In this document: in pieces, positions 11,915-25,700 of the stretch
Position numbering within the stretch: the first letter of the stretch is position 1
How the letters are laid out: each line of letters opens with the position of its first letter
Assembly: GCA_949775045.1 (NCBI GenBank)
Contig: OX459102.1
Span: 11,235,593 to 11,299,592, forward strand
Direction of reading: 5' to 3'
DNA: 64,000 nt
From: Metridium senile
Taxonomy: Eukaryota > Cnidaria > Anthozoa > Actiniaria > Metridiidae
Program-made: the position numbers and the translations under genes
Notes under the pieces: model-generated
Told to the model about the DNA's origin: nothing
Database searches by the model: none
The model's input: the letters and a program-made list of their open reading frames with translations, nothing else

Positions 11915-12600
11915 CATTTTAAGTCCCACCGTCCTTGTAAATATCCAAAATTTATCTGCATGTTTTTACAACCTTTTTTCTCATCACATAAGCAGCAGAA
12001 AACAGCATGGATAGAAAAAAGTTTTTATAAGGATGAAAAGAAAATTCCATGTACTTACATTGCCTAAATGTCCCCTTTTTGTTTCATCTCAGAAAATAGA
12101 TATCGCTCACATACAGCGCACAGTTGTTTTGTTAAATCTCAAAGTCGTCTTCTGTGGCGAAGTTGCTCGAAATATAAAATGGCAGGTGTTCGCCCATGCA
12201 ATAACTATTTGATGTGTTTATTATATAGTTTCAAATGTTTTTTGTCAATAAATATGGCTAAATTATAGATCAATCCACAGGGTAACTGAATGTTGTGGCA
12301 TTGACCATGGCCACTATTGTTTGCTCCACTATTTTCTCCTGGGAATGTCTATACATTCAAAAACGGTTCTCTTAATTTCTAGATGAACCTCCCCATGCTT
12401 GTTTAACTAGCGTCGTGAGACAATTTTGAAAAGACGTTGGTGGGCAATTGAAGCTGTGATTTCATATCATTGTTTTTCTAAAACTTGCATACGAAAACTC
12501 GAAATTAGAAATATGGAATAAAAAGGGGTCACCGTGCTTGATTGGAAGATAATTACGGTGAATATCAGTGGAACATTTTAATTTCACGAAAACTGCCGCG
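11915..12600 (-). promoter_or_regulatory. 5' UTR exon and upstream region of PAN gene
   Basis: The minus strand shows a conserved leader exon ending at a GTAAGTAC donor near 12055, about 150 bp before the coding exon's acceptor. The region is duplicated at 9330-10010 and partly at 1435-1795. The leader exon has stops in this copy, so it is untranslated. No TATA box can be assigned with confidence. Confidence 0.5.
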
Positions 12601-14366
12601 TATTTTTCCTAACCATTGCCAGCTCAAGTTACTTAAAGTGCTTATAACCCCTAGAATTGGGAAAAATTGGAGAAATCTACAAGCCTCCAATAAATAATTA
12701 TCGTTGTCAGAATTTGATTTGAAGCAATTGGGAATATTTTACAGAGTTTTAAATATTACTGTGGCCACGCCCTGGCCGGGATTTTTGGGTCTGGGTCGAA
12801 TCACCGGAAATGACGTCAAAGATTACCAGGTAAAACTGTGAAAATCAACCTTGAGAATAAACGAAGAAGTAATACAAATTGAAATATACTTTCTAAAACC
12901 GTGTACATGTTCGACTTGTATTGCGTCTGACAACTTCAACAAGTCGCTTTAGAACGCATACGCAAGTTCAGAGTAATTTTTGACGTCACGGAAAAACTCT
13001 CGACCTAGTTCTCCAACTCACGTGCTACCTGGCACAGGAACTCCAAAACGGCACTTTCAAACCTGTATAACTCGGCCAATATTTATCCAAATGACTTGGG
13101 ACATATGTCATTTATATCTCGATGTCTACAATTTGATGAAATTGGTCTCTTGTTAGGGGTTTAAAGGTCGGTGGTGAAATCCAGAAGAAAAATGATTATT
13201 CCACGGTTCCAAACCAACTCGGCAAAAATGATTCAAATTTGGAAAATAAATAACCATTGACAAAATAAGGGAGCTTACATGATAGGTTTGATGTTTTGGT
13301 GGTCACGTGACCGGAGAGGTAAATTATTGTGATAAAATAGTTTTAATTTTTTTCTGGTGACGAGTTTCATCAAACTCCTTAAAAAAATGTGATGCACTTC
13401 AACACTGGGTCTCTATTAGGATTTACCTGGCGAACTGGACAATAGTTTTCCCTTGAGAATTTTTAGAAAAGAGGTCACGTGACCTAAGGCAATTTTCCTA
13501 TTTCTCCAAATAAAATATTTTCACATATTATAAGTGAAAACCATGCAGAACGCCATAGAGATACCTTACTTTAAAATATTCAACTAAGAGTTTCCTTTCT
13601 TTAAGTAAAAATCGGAGTCAAAAGGGTACGGCTGACAAATCATCCTCGATTTTGCAGGTTGTATATTTGACCGCTAGGGCATCCAAATTGTGCGCGTTCA
13701 GCACGGAACCCTTTAATAAACGTACGATTTTTTGACGGTATTTTTTGCACGGACGTTATGCTGCGAAACGAGTTTTTACACGCCATATTCGGTAAAATCA
13801 GACCACTTCACATCAAATGTCTGTTTAAAGTACAAACTCGCATAGAAGTATACGAATACATTAAATATGGTCATACTTTGCGCGTCGCGCTGTAAAATGA
13901 TACTAATCGTACTAAAACGTAAAAAGTACGAGTCAATGAAGTTTTATTTGATTCTCTTGACATTTCATCGATAACTATATAATAAACAGAACATTACATG
14001 GTCGCTTGGAGATACAAATTTTATCTTCTCGTGTTGAATATCTCTCACTCGTACTAAAAAGTTTCACGCATTGTTGTTAACTACTACATAATATACCTTT
14101 TGTTCATAAGATTGTGTTTATAATGTGGTTACAAGCACATCAATTATTCATAAACAAGTTTGAAAAATGTAAGTATTTTGTATCACAACATGTCTAGAAA
14201 AAAGACGAAACATTTAGAGTTTTTTTGGTGATTAAGAACGATTTGTGGGTAGGCAGTTTTTGACTTCTGATTATAAAAGCTCGTCTCATCTTTGAAGTAG
14301 CGAATTTAGCTATGCCTGACAACCGGTGGACGATAAAATGAAATTTGTAACAACGTAAAAGCTATA
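12601..14366. other. Intergenic; decayed repeat-like sequence
   Basis: No gene was found. Two GTCACGTGACC palindromes occur near 13305 and 13472. The 12760-13100 stretch is relatively GC-rich for the window but carries no frame or terminal inverted repeats that I can support. Confidence 0.35.
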
Positions 14367-14397
14367 CTGACGTTTCGAGCTTTCGCCCTTCGTCTGA
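14367..14397 (-). mobile_element. Hammerhead-like repeat motif
   Basis: Read on the minus strand: CAGACGAAGGGCGAAAGCTC followed by GAAACGTCAG. The order GACGA, short stem-loop, GAAA, CGTC resembles the hammerhead ribozyme core carried by Penelope-like retroelements, but U4 of the core (CUGANGA) is changed. Related copies are at 21594, 29370, 41930 and 56745. Confidence 0.45.
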
Positions 14398-14469
14398 TTA
14401 ATTCTAATTGTACCATGATCATCACAATTACCATATTTTTTATGTTACAATTTTCGATTATATATTAAT

Positions 14470-16100
14470 CCATTATATTAGGAAAGTGCCTTTCATGCAT
14501 GGGACTGAGAGTCCCGTTCGCGCTTTTCCCCTTGGGTGACATATAGTGATGTAAATTTTCGTTGTATTTTTCTTTTTAATGAAGTATTTATCACTCAATA
14601 AAATTGTTGAAAAAAGAAAAAGAAAGACAACTGACGAACACAGGAAATTAAAAGCAGAGCCATTTCATGTGTGTGTTTCACTGAGTATTATCATATTCAA
14701 CTTGTATCATATTTTGATATTCACCAATTTATCATACATTACCGCAACAATTATTTTTTTACATTTCCAAGCCGTTTTGCCAGTTATATATTTAACCCGT
14801 GGTCGTATGTTGTGGATTTATAACGCGTTGTTCTACACGCGTCGTTATTTTAATAAGCCAATAAATATGTACAGTTACGTAAAACGCCTACTCTTATACG
14901 CACAGCGAGGGAACCCCTTCATGCGAGCTTGAATAGAAATAAAACAAAGAACTATATCTTAACAGATTGAAAAAGAACGGAGCAGAATGTCCTGTGAGGT
15001 ACATGTAAGATAGTTTTGTTGTAGTTTTTTTCCTGACAGATTAGCTTTCGGATTAACATTTAGAATTCTTAAAAAATGAACATGTGAGCAGAGTTTTGTT
15101 TTAAAATATTTAACATAGAGGTAGTGAGTCTGAGTCTCCCAAATTATCTAGTGGCTAAATACATTAAGACGTTAATTAAAAAAGTGCTTTTTTATTCTTA
15201 AACTAGGGACTAAAGCTGTTGAAGGAGTAGGTAACGTCGGAAACGTTGGTAAGTATAGCACTTGATTCCCAATTGTGTGTAGATTAATTCTAGAATTGTC
15301 CCCTGATGAAATACCGACGTATTCTGTCTATTACTGAAACGTATACACTTATTTAAAAAAACAAGCAACAAGCATTAATCAAAGACCGAAATAAATGCTG
15401 GTTTTGGCTGGTAGTTATAATGTATTGAAATCAGCCGAATTGTTATGAATATAATTGATACATGATATATACAATATTACAATTGACACAATAAAAATAC
15501 ATGAATTTTTTTGTTTTGTTAATTCTTTTGAAAACAAAATGAAAGTTTTTTAAAATAGGTGTGTATATTTATAGATATATCAAAAATATGATAATAGCTT
15601 TGATCCTTTCAATAAACTCTTAACAGTGTGTCAATCTTTATCAAATACCCATAAGTTGAATAATAATTGAATCAGATCAATTGTATAGTTTTTATTCACT
15701 GAGGTGTCAACGGAGTTTGCTGCCAAGATCGTCTACATTAGAGGCATTAATTATACGGATAAGATATTCAACGATCATATACGATGGTTTAAGAGAACAT
15801 TCTTCCTTTTTTTGCTTCTTTTGATTCAGTATATTGGTGTTGTTGTAATTCTTATTTTAAGTCTCTCAGTTTGCATTTTTAATTACTTTGTTATGCATTT
15901 CTGTCTTTTTATTATTGATCGGCTTGTTTCGTTTCAGAGGATATGATTTATGATTTGTTTGTTTGTTTTTGTCTGTATATTTGTTGGTTAGTACTTAATT
16001 GTTTGTTTGTGTTTTTTGTTTGTTCGTTTGTGTGTAATTGTTTGTGTGTGCGTGTTTGTAAGTGTGTTCAGTTGTTTATTTGTGTTTGTTTGTTTGCTCA
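14470..16100. other. AT-rich intergenic, nothing recognised
   Basis: Frames such as 14579-14932 and 15704-15946 have no domain and the base composition of their surroundings. No RNA gene was seen. Confidence 0.4.
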
Positions 16101-16104
16101 GATT

Positions 16105-16345
16105 GGTTGGTAAGTTGGTCGGTTAATTGGTTGGTTGGTTGTTCAGATTGGTTGGTGGCTTGTGGGTTGGGTGGGTGGGGAGGTAGGAGTATGGTTTGTT
16201 TTTGGGTGTGATTCCTCAATTTATAGTTGATCGATTAGTTAATTAGTCGGTCGGTTTGTTGGTTGCTGGATTAAACATTGATTGATTAATCCTGTAATTC
16301 ATAGTTTATTGATTGATCGGTTATTCGGTCACTGTATCACTGTCA
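16105..16345 (+). repeat. Degenerate GGTT-type simple repeat (left part)
   Basis: Dense GGTTGGTT/GGTCGGTT tracts. The same kind of sequence resumes at 18187, so the LINE fragment between appears inserted in one simple-repeat tract. Confidence 0.7.
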
Positions 16346-16354
16346 CTGTATCAA

Positions 16355-18186
16355 AATAGCTTCAGACTTAATTAGTACACCCTTAGCTGAACTCTTCAAT
16401 TTGTCACTCGTACAAGGTATCGTACCGAGACTCTTAAAATGTCAAGAGTAACACCAGTTCCCAAAGGAGGTGACACCTCCAACCCTACTAACTACAGACC
16501 AATATCTATTCTTTCAACATTCTCGCAAATATTCGAAAAACTAGTTTGTCAGCAATTACTCAATTACATTGAAAAACATCAAATCTTAAATGACTATCAA
16601 TTTGGATTCAGGAAAAACAGATCAACTGAGCAAGCTATTATTGAAATAACTGAATGCTTTAAAAAGTCCATAGATAACAATTTGTATACTTGTGGTATAT
16701 TTCTGGCTTTCGACACGGTTAGTCACAAAATCCTACTCAACAAACTACAACAATACGGAATTAGAGGAATCCCCTTAGGATGGTTTTCAAGTTACTTAGA
16801 AAACAGGAAACAGTATGTAGAATTAGAATAAAAATCAAACCTAAGAACAGTTACATGCGGAATACCACAGGGTAGCTTGTTAGGCCCTCTATTATTCTTA
16901 ATATACATTAACGATATATCAAATTACTCTGAAATGTTATCATTTAGGATATTTGCTGATGATACAACAATATTTGCATCATCACCTAACTTACTAGATC
17001 TCGAACTTTTAGTAAACAATGAGTTGGTAAAGGTCTCGAACTGGTGTAATGCAAACAGACTATATCGATTAATATTCGTAAAACTAACTTCATGATTATT
17101 AAATCACCGAATAAAAGATTGACAAAAAACGTAGATATTAAACTTTCGAACAATGAGAATTCGTATACCTCTATCGAAAAGAAAGATCATATCAAGTTTC
17201 TTGGTGTATTCATTGATGAAAATATATCGTGTAAATACCACATCGCCTTTTTATGTTCTCGTTTATCAATGAATGCAGGTATTTTACTAAAACTCCGACA
17301 CTATGTTTCTCTATCACAAATGAAAACAATGTATTACAGCCTAGTTTACCCATACTTAACGTATGCAATTGTTGCGTGGGGTAGTGCCTACAAAACTCAT
17401 CTGACAAAGATACAAGTAAAACAAAAGCACATAGTAAGGATACTATTCTTTGCAACACTATATGGTAAAAACACCGCTAAAGCTTTACCTTTTATCAATC
17501 TACTAGATCTGCTAACAGTCTAGAAAATTTTCAAATTAAATTCTTTAAAATTTATCCACTTATTGCAAACAAATCAACTGCCATCTATTTTTGACGATTA
17601 CTTTCAATTCGCAAAAAACAAACATAGATATAACACTAGGTATGTCTCAAATAAAAATCTTTATAAACAAAAATTTAGAACAAACTTATGAAAACAAACC
17701 ATTAGTGTTATAGCTTCTGACATATGGAAAGAAATTCCAACTAATCTAAAAGAAATTAAGAACACCTCCTTATTCAGGGAGGCGGTCTTGTTACAAAGAC
17801 AAAGCAGCCTCATTACTTATAAGTGAACAAACAATAATCCTCTTCTTTATTCATACCAATAGGTATATTTTTGTATTCACTTTTGTGTAACCTGTATTTT
17901 TTTATTATCCATATCTATGTAATTTGTATTATATTTATATTATAAGGCCTATCTTTCAGCTCGTTTAAAAATACAACATAAAATAACTAGTGGCTAACAC
18001 GAAAACCTCCCAGTTAATTTAGCCTCTAGGCATTCAAAATAGATAAAATTACATATAAATAAGCACATATTTTATCGTAACTAAAACAACCTTTTGTAAT
18101 TTAAAATCACAAAATGTACTATGAAAAAAATGTAACTTGTTTGCTAAATAAAAATGTATTGTATTGTATTGTAATGTAATGTATTG
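16355..18186 (+). mobile_element. Decayed 5'-truncated LINE (reverse transcriptase)
   Basis: Translation shows a non-LTR reverse transcriptase: TNYRPISILSTFSQIFEKLV, the QFGFRKNRSTEQA fingers motif, a palm motif FLAFDTVSH in which the usual FxxAFDxVxH is slightly altered, GIPQGSLLGPLLFLIYINDI and the catalytic FADDTTIF. The frame is broken by a TAA at 16829-16831 and a frame change near 17090; the thumb and C-terminal region (LTYAIVAWG, IQVKQKHIVR) follow in the new frame to 17523. The element lacks the endonuclease/ORF1 half and ends in a short (TGTAT)n-like tail at 18156-18186, as CR1/L2-like LINEs do. It cannot encode an active enzyme. Confidence 0.85.
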
Positions 18187-18345
18187 GTCGGTCTGTCGGT
18201 TCAGGATGGTTGGTTGGCTGATCAATTCCGTAACTTATAGTTGGTTGGCTGGTTGGTCGGTTATTCGCTCGCTCGGTTGATTGTTGGTTGGTGGGTTGGT
18301 TGGTCGGCTCATCGGTCTATTCGCTTGATGCTTGGTTGGTCGGTC
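18187..18345 (+). repeat. Degenerate GGTT/GGTC simple repeat (right part)
   Basis: Continuation of the simple-repeat tract seen left of the LINE, ending in GGTCGGTCGGTCGGTCGGAC near 18340. Confidence 0.7.
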
Positions 18346-18696
18346 GGTCGGTCGGACGATCGATCGGATCTTGCAGGGTTGGTTTATTCCGAAATTTATA
18401 TACAGTTGATTAATCGGTCGGTTGTAAAATATAAATTCCTACGTTAGATTAATACTTCATGTAAGCACATTATATCGTATACTCTTTTCCATGGCAATAA
18501 AATCATCTATTATTAAACATGTCAGGCCATTAAGTTTAATTTCATGAAGTACTTGCACAAAGAGGTGTTAAGTGGTTAGTTCTTGCAAATAAAAGACTTG
18601 AATTGAAGTTGTTACATAATTGATAAGGTTGATAAGTAGAAATTGTTGCCGGGCGGTCTTTATTGATCTTATCTAAAGATTATCTTCTATGGGGTT

Positions 18697-19010
18697 TATC
18701 TATATACTCATTGAGGGTTTTTGTATTTATTAGCTCTTTTCATATTGGAATTTTTACTATACGAAGTAAACTATTGGAGTCAACTATGTGTGGACTATTT
18801 GGGTGTGTTGAGTACCTTGATATTTTCAAATAAATTATTGGTCTCTAGTCTTATCTATAAACTCATCGAGGGTTTTGTATTTATTAGTTTTTTTTCGTAT
18901 ATTATTGGAATTTTTACGAAGTAAACTATTGGACTCTATACTATGAGTGGATTTTTTGGATGTCTTGAGTACCTTGATATTTCTAAATAAATTATTGGAC
19001 TCGAGTCTAG
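18697..19010 (+). repeat. Two tandem ~155-bp units
   Basis: Each unit carries GAGGG-TTTGTATTTATTAG, GAAGTAAACTATTGGA and GAGTACCTTGATATTT. It is a simple tandem duplication. Confidence 0.75.
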
Positions 19011-19704
19011 GTCGGTGTGGACACATGGGTGTTTCTAAGCAGGGAGCACTTGGCAAGAAGGATAACTATACCGCAACTAGGAGATGAAGCCCAATTGTAT
19101 CGTCGTTTTCGACATTAGTTAAAGCAACAACTGGCCATAGCTCTCTAGCATTACATTAGTAGAAGCAAAACAGTTTCATTCAAAATTTTCAGAAGCAATT
19201 TTAAATTTGAAGATCAAGTTCAAATTCATATTATATCATACTAACAATTCGACTACTTTCCCAAACAAATGTTTAAAATTAATATTTTGAGACTAGCAAA
19301 AAGTGTGATGAGTTCTTATACAGGTCAATATATATTTTTTGTTCGATCACCACGTATTTCGTTAACATAAAATGAGAATTATACGCATTTTAAGCGAAAT
19401 AATTAACATTTTAGCGAATTCAAGAACGCCTCGTTTGAAGTACTTTTATTCATTCCACTTTATTTTTTTTCGATAACTAAAAAACTCAATCCAAAAGTTT
19501 GTTGTTTTACGATAGTAAACAAAACCATATTATTCTTAACATCGATAATTAATTAACAAATTACACCAACAAGTGAATCGGTGCTTAAACCAATAAATCT
19601 GCGTCTTTGCCCTAAAACCACAAAAATGTTCATAGAAACCTTTTTGGTGGCGTTCGCAAACTCAGATAACATTCTTTTAAATCGTAACAGATAGAGAAAA
19701 CTGA
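19011..19704. other. Upstream of LCA5-like gene, no promoter recognised
   Basis: AT-rich. No TATA box or other core promoter can be assigned. GGCGTTCGCAAAC near 19652 is the inverse of a motif at 7767, hinting at a shared old repeat. Confidence 0.3.
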
Positions 19705-19791
19705 ATGATTTTAGATTCGCTTCGGGAGGTACACGTAATTATCGATTTAAAATATATTGTTGTTCCACACAGGTTGTCGAATTCTTTTGTT

Positions 19792-22700
19792 ATGCATAAA
19801 CAAGAGAAAACTGGGCACAAGAAGCTGAATAAGAAACAATCTCATAAGAGAGGCAAGTCCGCTAGCAAAGCAAGGAGGATATTAACATCGAAAGATGTGT
19901 ATTATTTAGTAGTCAAATATGAACAGGAAAATATATCAAAGAAAGCTGTAGAGAATCAAGAAAAGTTGGGAAATTCTTCAAGAGGAAAGATCATTATGGA
20001 TAACGAGGAATTTGAACTAGGTAAGGGAATACTTAGTGTGGAAAAGTGCAGAATAAATACAATGAAAAAATTTATTTGTGTTCAATTCGAAATAGTAGTT
20101 AGCTTTGTAGGAATACTAACATTTTGGAAATATGTTTATGGTCTGCGTTGAAGTATAATCTTATTCTCTTTTTAATTGTTTATAAAGTAATTTTTTGATG
20201 GATGCAATATAAAAATACATGGAGTCGAATGGAATTGAATCCATATAAAAAGTTTCTTTCTTTTTTACTGTTTTGGAATTTATATTCATCAATATTATTT
20301 TAAATCATACTCAAATCAATTGCGTTAGATTTGGAACTAAATATACGTACTGTAAAACCTTAGTTTGTATTCAGTATTTGTACTAAAGTACATGTCATCT
20401 AAGATTAAGTGTTTTCGTTTAATTTAAAAAAAATTATTTAAGGGTATTTTTTCGATGAATTTATGCATAATCTCAAACACAAAATATTTATAATAACTGA
20501 AAACATATATTAAAATCGTAGAATAACGTGAACAAAGTATTTTCTTCTTATCAAACAAGAAAACTACCTCTATAAAATATAATGAATGAAGTTGTTTAGT
20601 TTAGGAATAACTTCATAACTATAATGAATTGATTTTCTTCTCAAAGAAGAAGAAAAACGAACGAAATATTTAGGACTATTTCTCGATTTTGTTTTAATTT
20701 GTGAAACGCTTCTACTTCATTAAGTTATGTTTTCATTTCAATAGGAATACACTTCAAAAAAATTAAATAGTGTTATGTATTATTCTATTGAGCTTTGTAC
20801 TTTACTAAGTTTTGTTATTATAAACTTTGCGTTGAATATATTTATAAATTGTTTAGGTACAGAATAAAGTCTAAAATACAGCCGTAGAAACTGGGTGAAC
20901 TATTTTCATTTCCGATCCGTTTTGGAGACTGTGATTTAATTAATTTTTCTGCTGCCATATTCTAATATATACACTTTCTGATATATACTTTGCCGAGTGC
21001 TGGGACTTATATGTAGATGTAAAAGTAGATATGTATTTGTTTTATTACAATTTTTTATATATATATTTATACATTGAGTTTTTTTAATTGTTTTTGTGAA
21101 GTTTATTATATAAGAATATCCGGAATCACAAACAAAGTTTAATGATGTAAACACTGAAAAAACTTTCTTCCTATATTACGATATCTACGATTAATTACCT
21201 CTTATATAATAATTTTTATTTTTTATTTTGTAATTTTGTCGGTTATGCGTTGCATAGCAACGGTTAATATTCAATGTTTTACTTGCCAGTACTTAAATTT
21301 GAACTCTTGTTGATTTAAATAAAATTCCAAATGTCTTGTCATTAATAAATGATTAGTTCAAAAAGTTCGATGATTATTCCATCTAAGCCTAATTGTTCGT
21401 TTTCGGTTCGAAAAACTAACTATATATACTATATATATGTATATGCAATTCAATTCAATTCACGTACATCATTCGAAGCAATTTTATTTGTAAATTTGAG
21501 TGAAAATTAAAGAAATTTGCCTTTCTTCTATAGATTCTGCAATTTATTCAATTTTAAGTTTATTTGAAATATGATGATATGATGATATTTGTAACACAGT
21601 AAAAAATGTTGACTTAACTTTACTGACGTTTCGAGCTTTAGCCCTTCGTCGGAGTACTTTTTTACTCCGACGAAGGGAAAAAGCTCGAAACGTCAGTAAA
21701 GTTAAGTCAACATTTTTTACGGTGTTATAAATTTCATTCTATTACCTATCATTTATATCAAACACCGACGCAGCCTATACTAGTTTACTCGCTAGTTTCT
21801 ATTTGGCCCTATTTAGATTTCCATTTCATGCATGTGCTGCCAACGTTTACAAAAAAAAGCATCATTAATATGTCACTTCGTCTTGCAGAGACCATCAAAG
21901 AAACCAAAAGCCGACGCAGGTCTCGCTCAAGTAGCACCAAAGAAATAGAAAAGAAAAATGAAGAGTATGAGATAGCCGGGAATTCCGACACGTTTGAGGA
22001 CGAGAGGGAATGTGCACTACAAAGCGCCATGACGTCACATTCAGATCAGATAAAGGAGCAAGGTGTGGATGTAGACTTGGAGGAGGTTATAGATGATCCT
22101 GGTAGGTTAATCAGATATGGACTGTAGTTATATATGATAATGATGATCATGGTCATGATGATGACCATGACTACGATGTGGCAATGATGATGATGGTGGT
22201 GATGATGATGTTGACGTATGGTGGTGGTGGTGGTCGTCGTCGTCGTCGTCGTCGTGGTGGTCATGGTAGTAATAGTGGTGATGATGGTGGTGGTGATGAT
22301 GATGGTGGTGGTGGTGGTAGTAGTAGTGGTGATGATGATGGTGGTGGTGGTGATGATGGTGATGTATGGTGGTGATGATGATCATGATGGTGGTGGTGGT
22401 GATGATGGTGGTGATGGTGATGATGATGATGTATGGTGGTGATGATGATGATCATGATGGTGATGATGGTGATGATGTTGATGTATGGTGGTGATGGTGG
22501 TGGTGTTGGTAGTGGTGATGATGATGATGATGGTGGTGATGTATGGTGGTGATGGTGGTGGTGTTGGTAGTGGTGATGATGATGATGGTGGTGATGTATG
22601 GTGGTGATGGTGGTGGTGTTGGTAGTGGTGATGATGATGATGGTGGTGATGTATGGTGGTGATGGTGGTGGTGTTGGTAGTGGTGATGATAATGATGGTG

Positions 22701-25700
22701 GTCATGATGGTGATGTATGGTGGTGGTCGTGGTGATCGTGGTGGTGGTGGTGGTAGTGGCGATGTATGGTAATGGTGGTGGTTGTGATGATGATGGTGAT
22801 GATGGTGATGATGTTGATATATGATGGTGATGGTGGTGGTGTTGGTAGTGGTGATGGTCATGATGGTGATGTATGGTGGTGGTCGTGGTGATCGTGGTGG
22901 TGGTGGTGGTAGTGGCGATGTATGGTAATGGTGGTGGTTGTGATGATGAAGATAGTGGTGATGATGGTGCTGGTAATGTTAATGGTAGTTGTGGTGATAG
23001 TGGCTATATAGTTGTAGTGGCATTGTTAGTGAAAGTTGTAGTTAGTTGTAGTCTTAGCGGTAGTGGAAGAGGTGATAATAATGATAATAATGATACTAGT
23101 GATAGTTGTAATAATAGTGGTTAAGACCAATAATGTTGTGATATTGATATAGTTCCGGTGTGGACGTTAATGATAGTCAGTACTCAAAGTGAAACTCTAT
23201 GTCTATATGAGTCTTTATCAACTTGCTTGTCATTTTAATACCATTTCAGAAGACACAGCGGCTGCCCAAGATTCCCCTCTACCTAATGAGGACGACGATA
23301 TTTATCAAAGTACGCATAAAAAAGAATCAACAAACATCCGAGACGAACATGACAAAACAGTTGAAAATAAATCGGAAACATTCGAGGAAGACGATATCAA
23401 CGACAAAGACAGCTCACACATAGCCAACAAAGAAAGTACTTTGAATGGCCAACAAACTTCCCAGAAAAATGACCAAGTCAGTAAAGATAGTAGGGAAGAC
23501 CTATATTATGATGATCCTGCATCAAGTGCCGATGAGCAAAAAGATGAAGTCATTCACGATGATAGACTGTCCAATGATTCTGGTTCAGAAAACGACAAAG
23601 AAGATGTCAGGAAGAGAGGTTTTACAAAGGACAAAGAGGAAGATGATCACCTAACTGAGAATGAAGGTAAACAAAACATGTCCTGATACAAAAGTCAGTT
23701 CCACAATATACTTCTACACGATTTCTAAGCAAACGTAAGGCCTAGTTCAAACGTCGCAGTTCACATGTGCTGAATCAAATGCAAGTGCGCAAAATCGATT
23801 GTTTGAATATATTTGCACTTAAATTATTTATTAGATCAATGCTCAAACGGGCCCAATTCAACATGTTGGACCAATTGCATGTTTGGCCCGTTTAAAACGG
23901 CCCTTACTGAATGAAAACATGAAAACCAAATAAATAACATACATAATACATAATACATAATACATAATAAATACAATTCAGAAATACAAACTAAATTTGT
24001 CAAATGGCACGTGTATTTCAACCTTTTTTCGTTTCTTCCTATACTAACTTTCCGGCTACTTACTGTGCAACCTTTGAAATTGACTGTAAGTTTATGTATT
24101 AGCAAGAATTCTAACAAAATTTAAACAAATTATATTTCAGAGACATCCTATTCCGACCACGACATAAACTCCAGACAATCAACCAAGTATTCTTCAACAG
24201 ATCAGCACTCTAAATATGGTAATAAAGATATCAATAGTCCTTTAACAGTTCTTGTAGATCAACCCTCAATAGCGTGTATTAATCGTATTCTTTAGAATTG
24301 TACTACAGCAAATTCTACGGGCCGTTATTAAATTCTAAAGAATGTATTACACGCTATCGAGGCTGAGCTGCTGTTGATCTACAAGAATTGTGAAATGGCC
24401 TATTTCAGTTTTGCGTACAGTCGAGGCTTAATCTGAGCGAATAGGATCTCGAAACTAGAGAATATAAAAACGGATCCGCGTCAATCAGTAAGTTGGAGGC
24501 GAAGCTTACATCGAATTAAACCAATGAGTTTACGTAAGCTCCGCCTTAAAAGTTTATTGACGGATCGGAAAAGATCATAATCCAACCAATTTTTTTAAAT
24601 GCTGGGCACGATTCAAATACATCATAGTTTACATAGTTCGCATCTGCAAAAGGGCCCTTATGTTAACATTCACATCTTCCTATAACACATCGATGTAGTA
24701 CGCAACAAAACCATGACAACTTAGTTCTGTAGTTTTCATTCTGTACATTTGTGGGTCTTACAGGTTTGCGTTCCCATCCGCTGTTTCTTCTTCTTCTTCT
24801 TCTTCTTCTTCTTCTTCTTCTTCTTCTTCTTCTTCTTCTTCTTCTTCTTCTTCTTCTTCTTCTTCTTCTTCTTCTTCTTCTTCTTCTTCTTCTTCTTCTT
24901 CTTCTTCTTTTTTCTTGTGTGTGCGAAATTGTTTTTGCTTGTTTGTATTTTTTTTTATAAATTTGATTGTACTTTTGGTGGTTTTGTATTCTAATTTTAG
25001 TATTTATTTCAAGACATTTTTTTATCCTTTTTTTAGAAAAAATATTCACAAATTTTTTTGTATTTTTTTGTTTTGTTCTTGTTTTGTTCCTTTGTCAAAT
25101 TAAAATGTAAAACATAATATTTCATTTAGTCTAGTTCAATTCCTTGAGTTAATTTGTTAATATCCTTAATACGTTTAGCTCTCAAACTAAATCAAACTCC
25201 AAATTATCTTAACCACTTCTCCATAGTCATTACGCTTTTTGATATGACAGAAATTATTTTATCTTTGAACAAGTAAATTACCACATAACAAGGCAAATGT
25301 CGGAACCGAATACTATCATCGAATCAGACGCAGTCCTTAACAAACCCATTAACACTTTGTATTTTCAAAGTTTTAATTTGCATTTCACAATGTAAAAGGT
25401 GTCTTAAAAACTGAATTTCAGCAGGAAGATATTTTTCTCAATGAACTAAGAGCTTTTTTTTTCAATTCGAGGTAAGGTTTTATCATGAATATTATAGCTT
25501 TATATGAAGTGATTTTTGCTCAATAATTTTTCAGAGAATTTACAAAAACGTTTCAAAGTAGTTTTGATGTTTGTTATGTTTGGCTATGTGTGTGAGTATT
25601 TGTACCCTAGAAACTAAAGGGTTACTGAACATAGAGTATTTGTGGAATATGGTACAACAGATTAATGATATTTCGCCGTTCAGAATATGGGAGGTCGTGG

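Noticed and set aside
14579..15946. Frames of 117 and 80 codons with hydrophobic stretches
   Set aside because: Typical of AT-rich non-coding DNA. No domain, splice sites or paralogue was seen.
22046..23124. Poly-His, poly-Val and poly-Gly/Asp frames
   Set aside because: All arise from GTG/GAT simple repeats in LCA5 intron 2.
24663..25049. Poly-Arg, poly-Phe and poly-Leu frames
   Set aside because: Translations of the (TTC)41 tract in its various frames.
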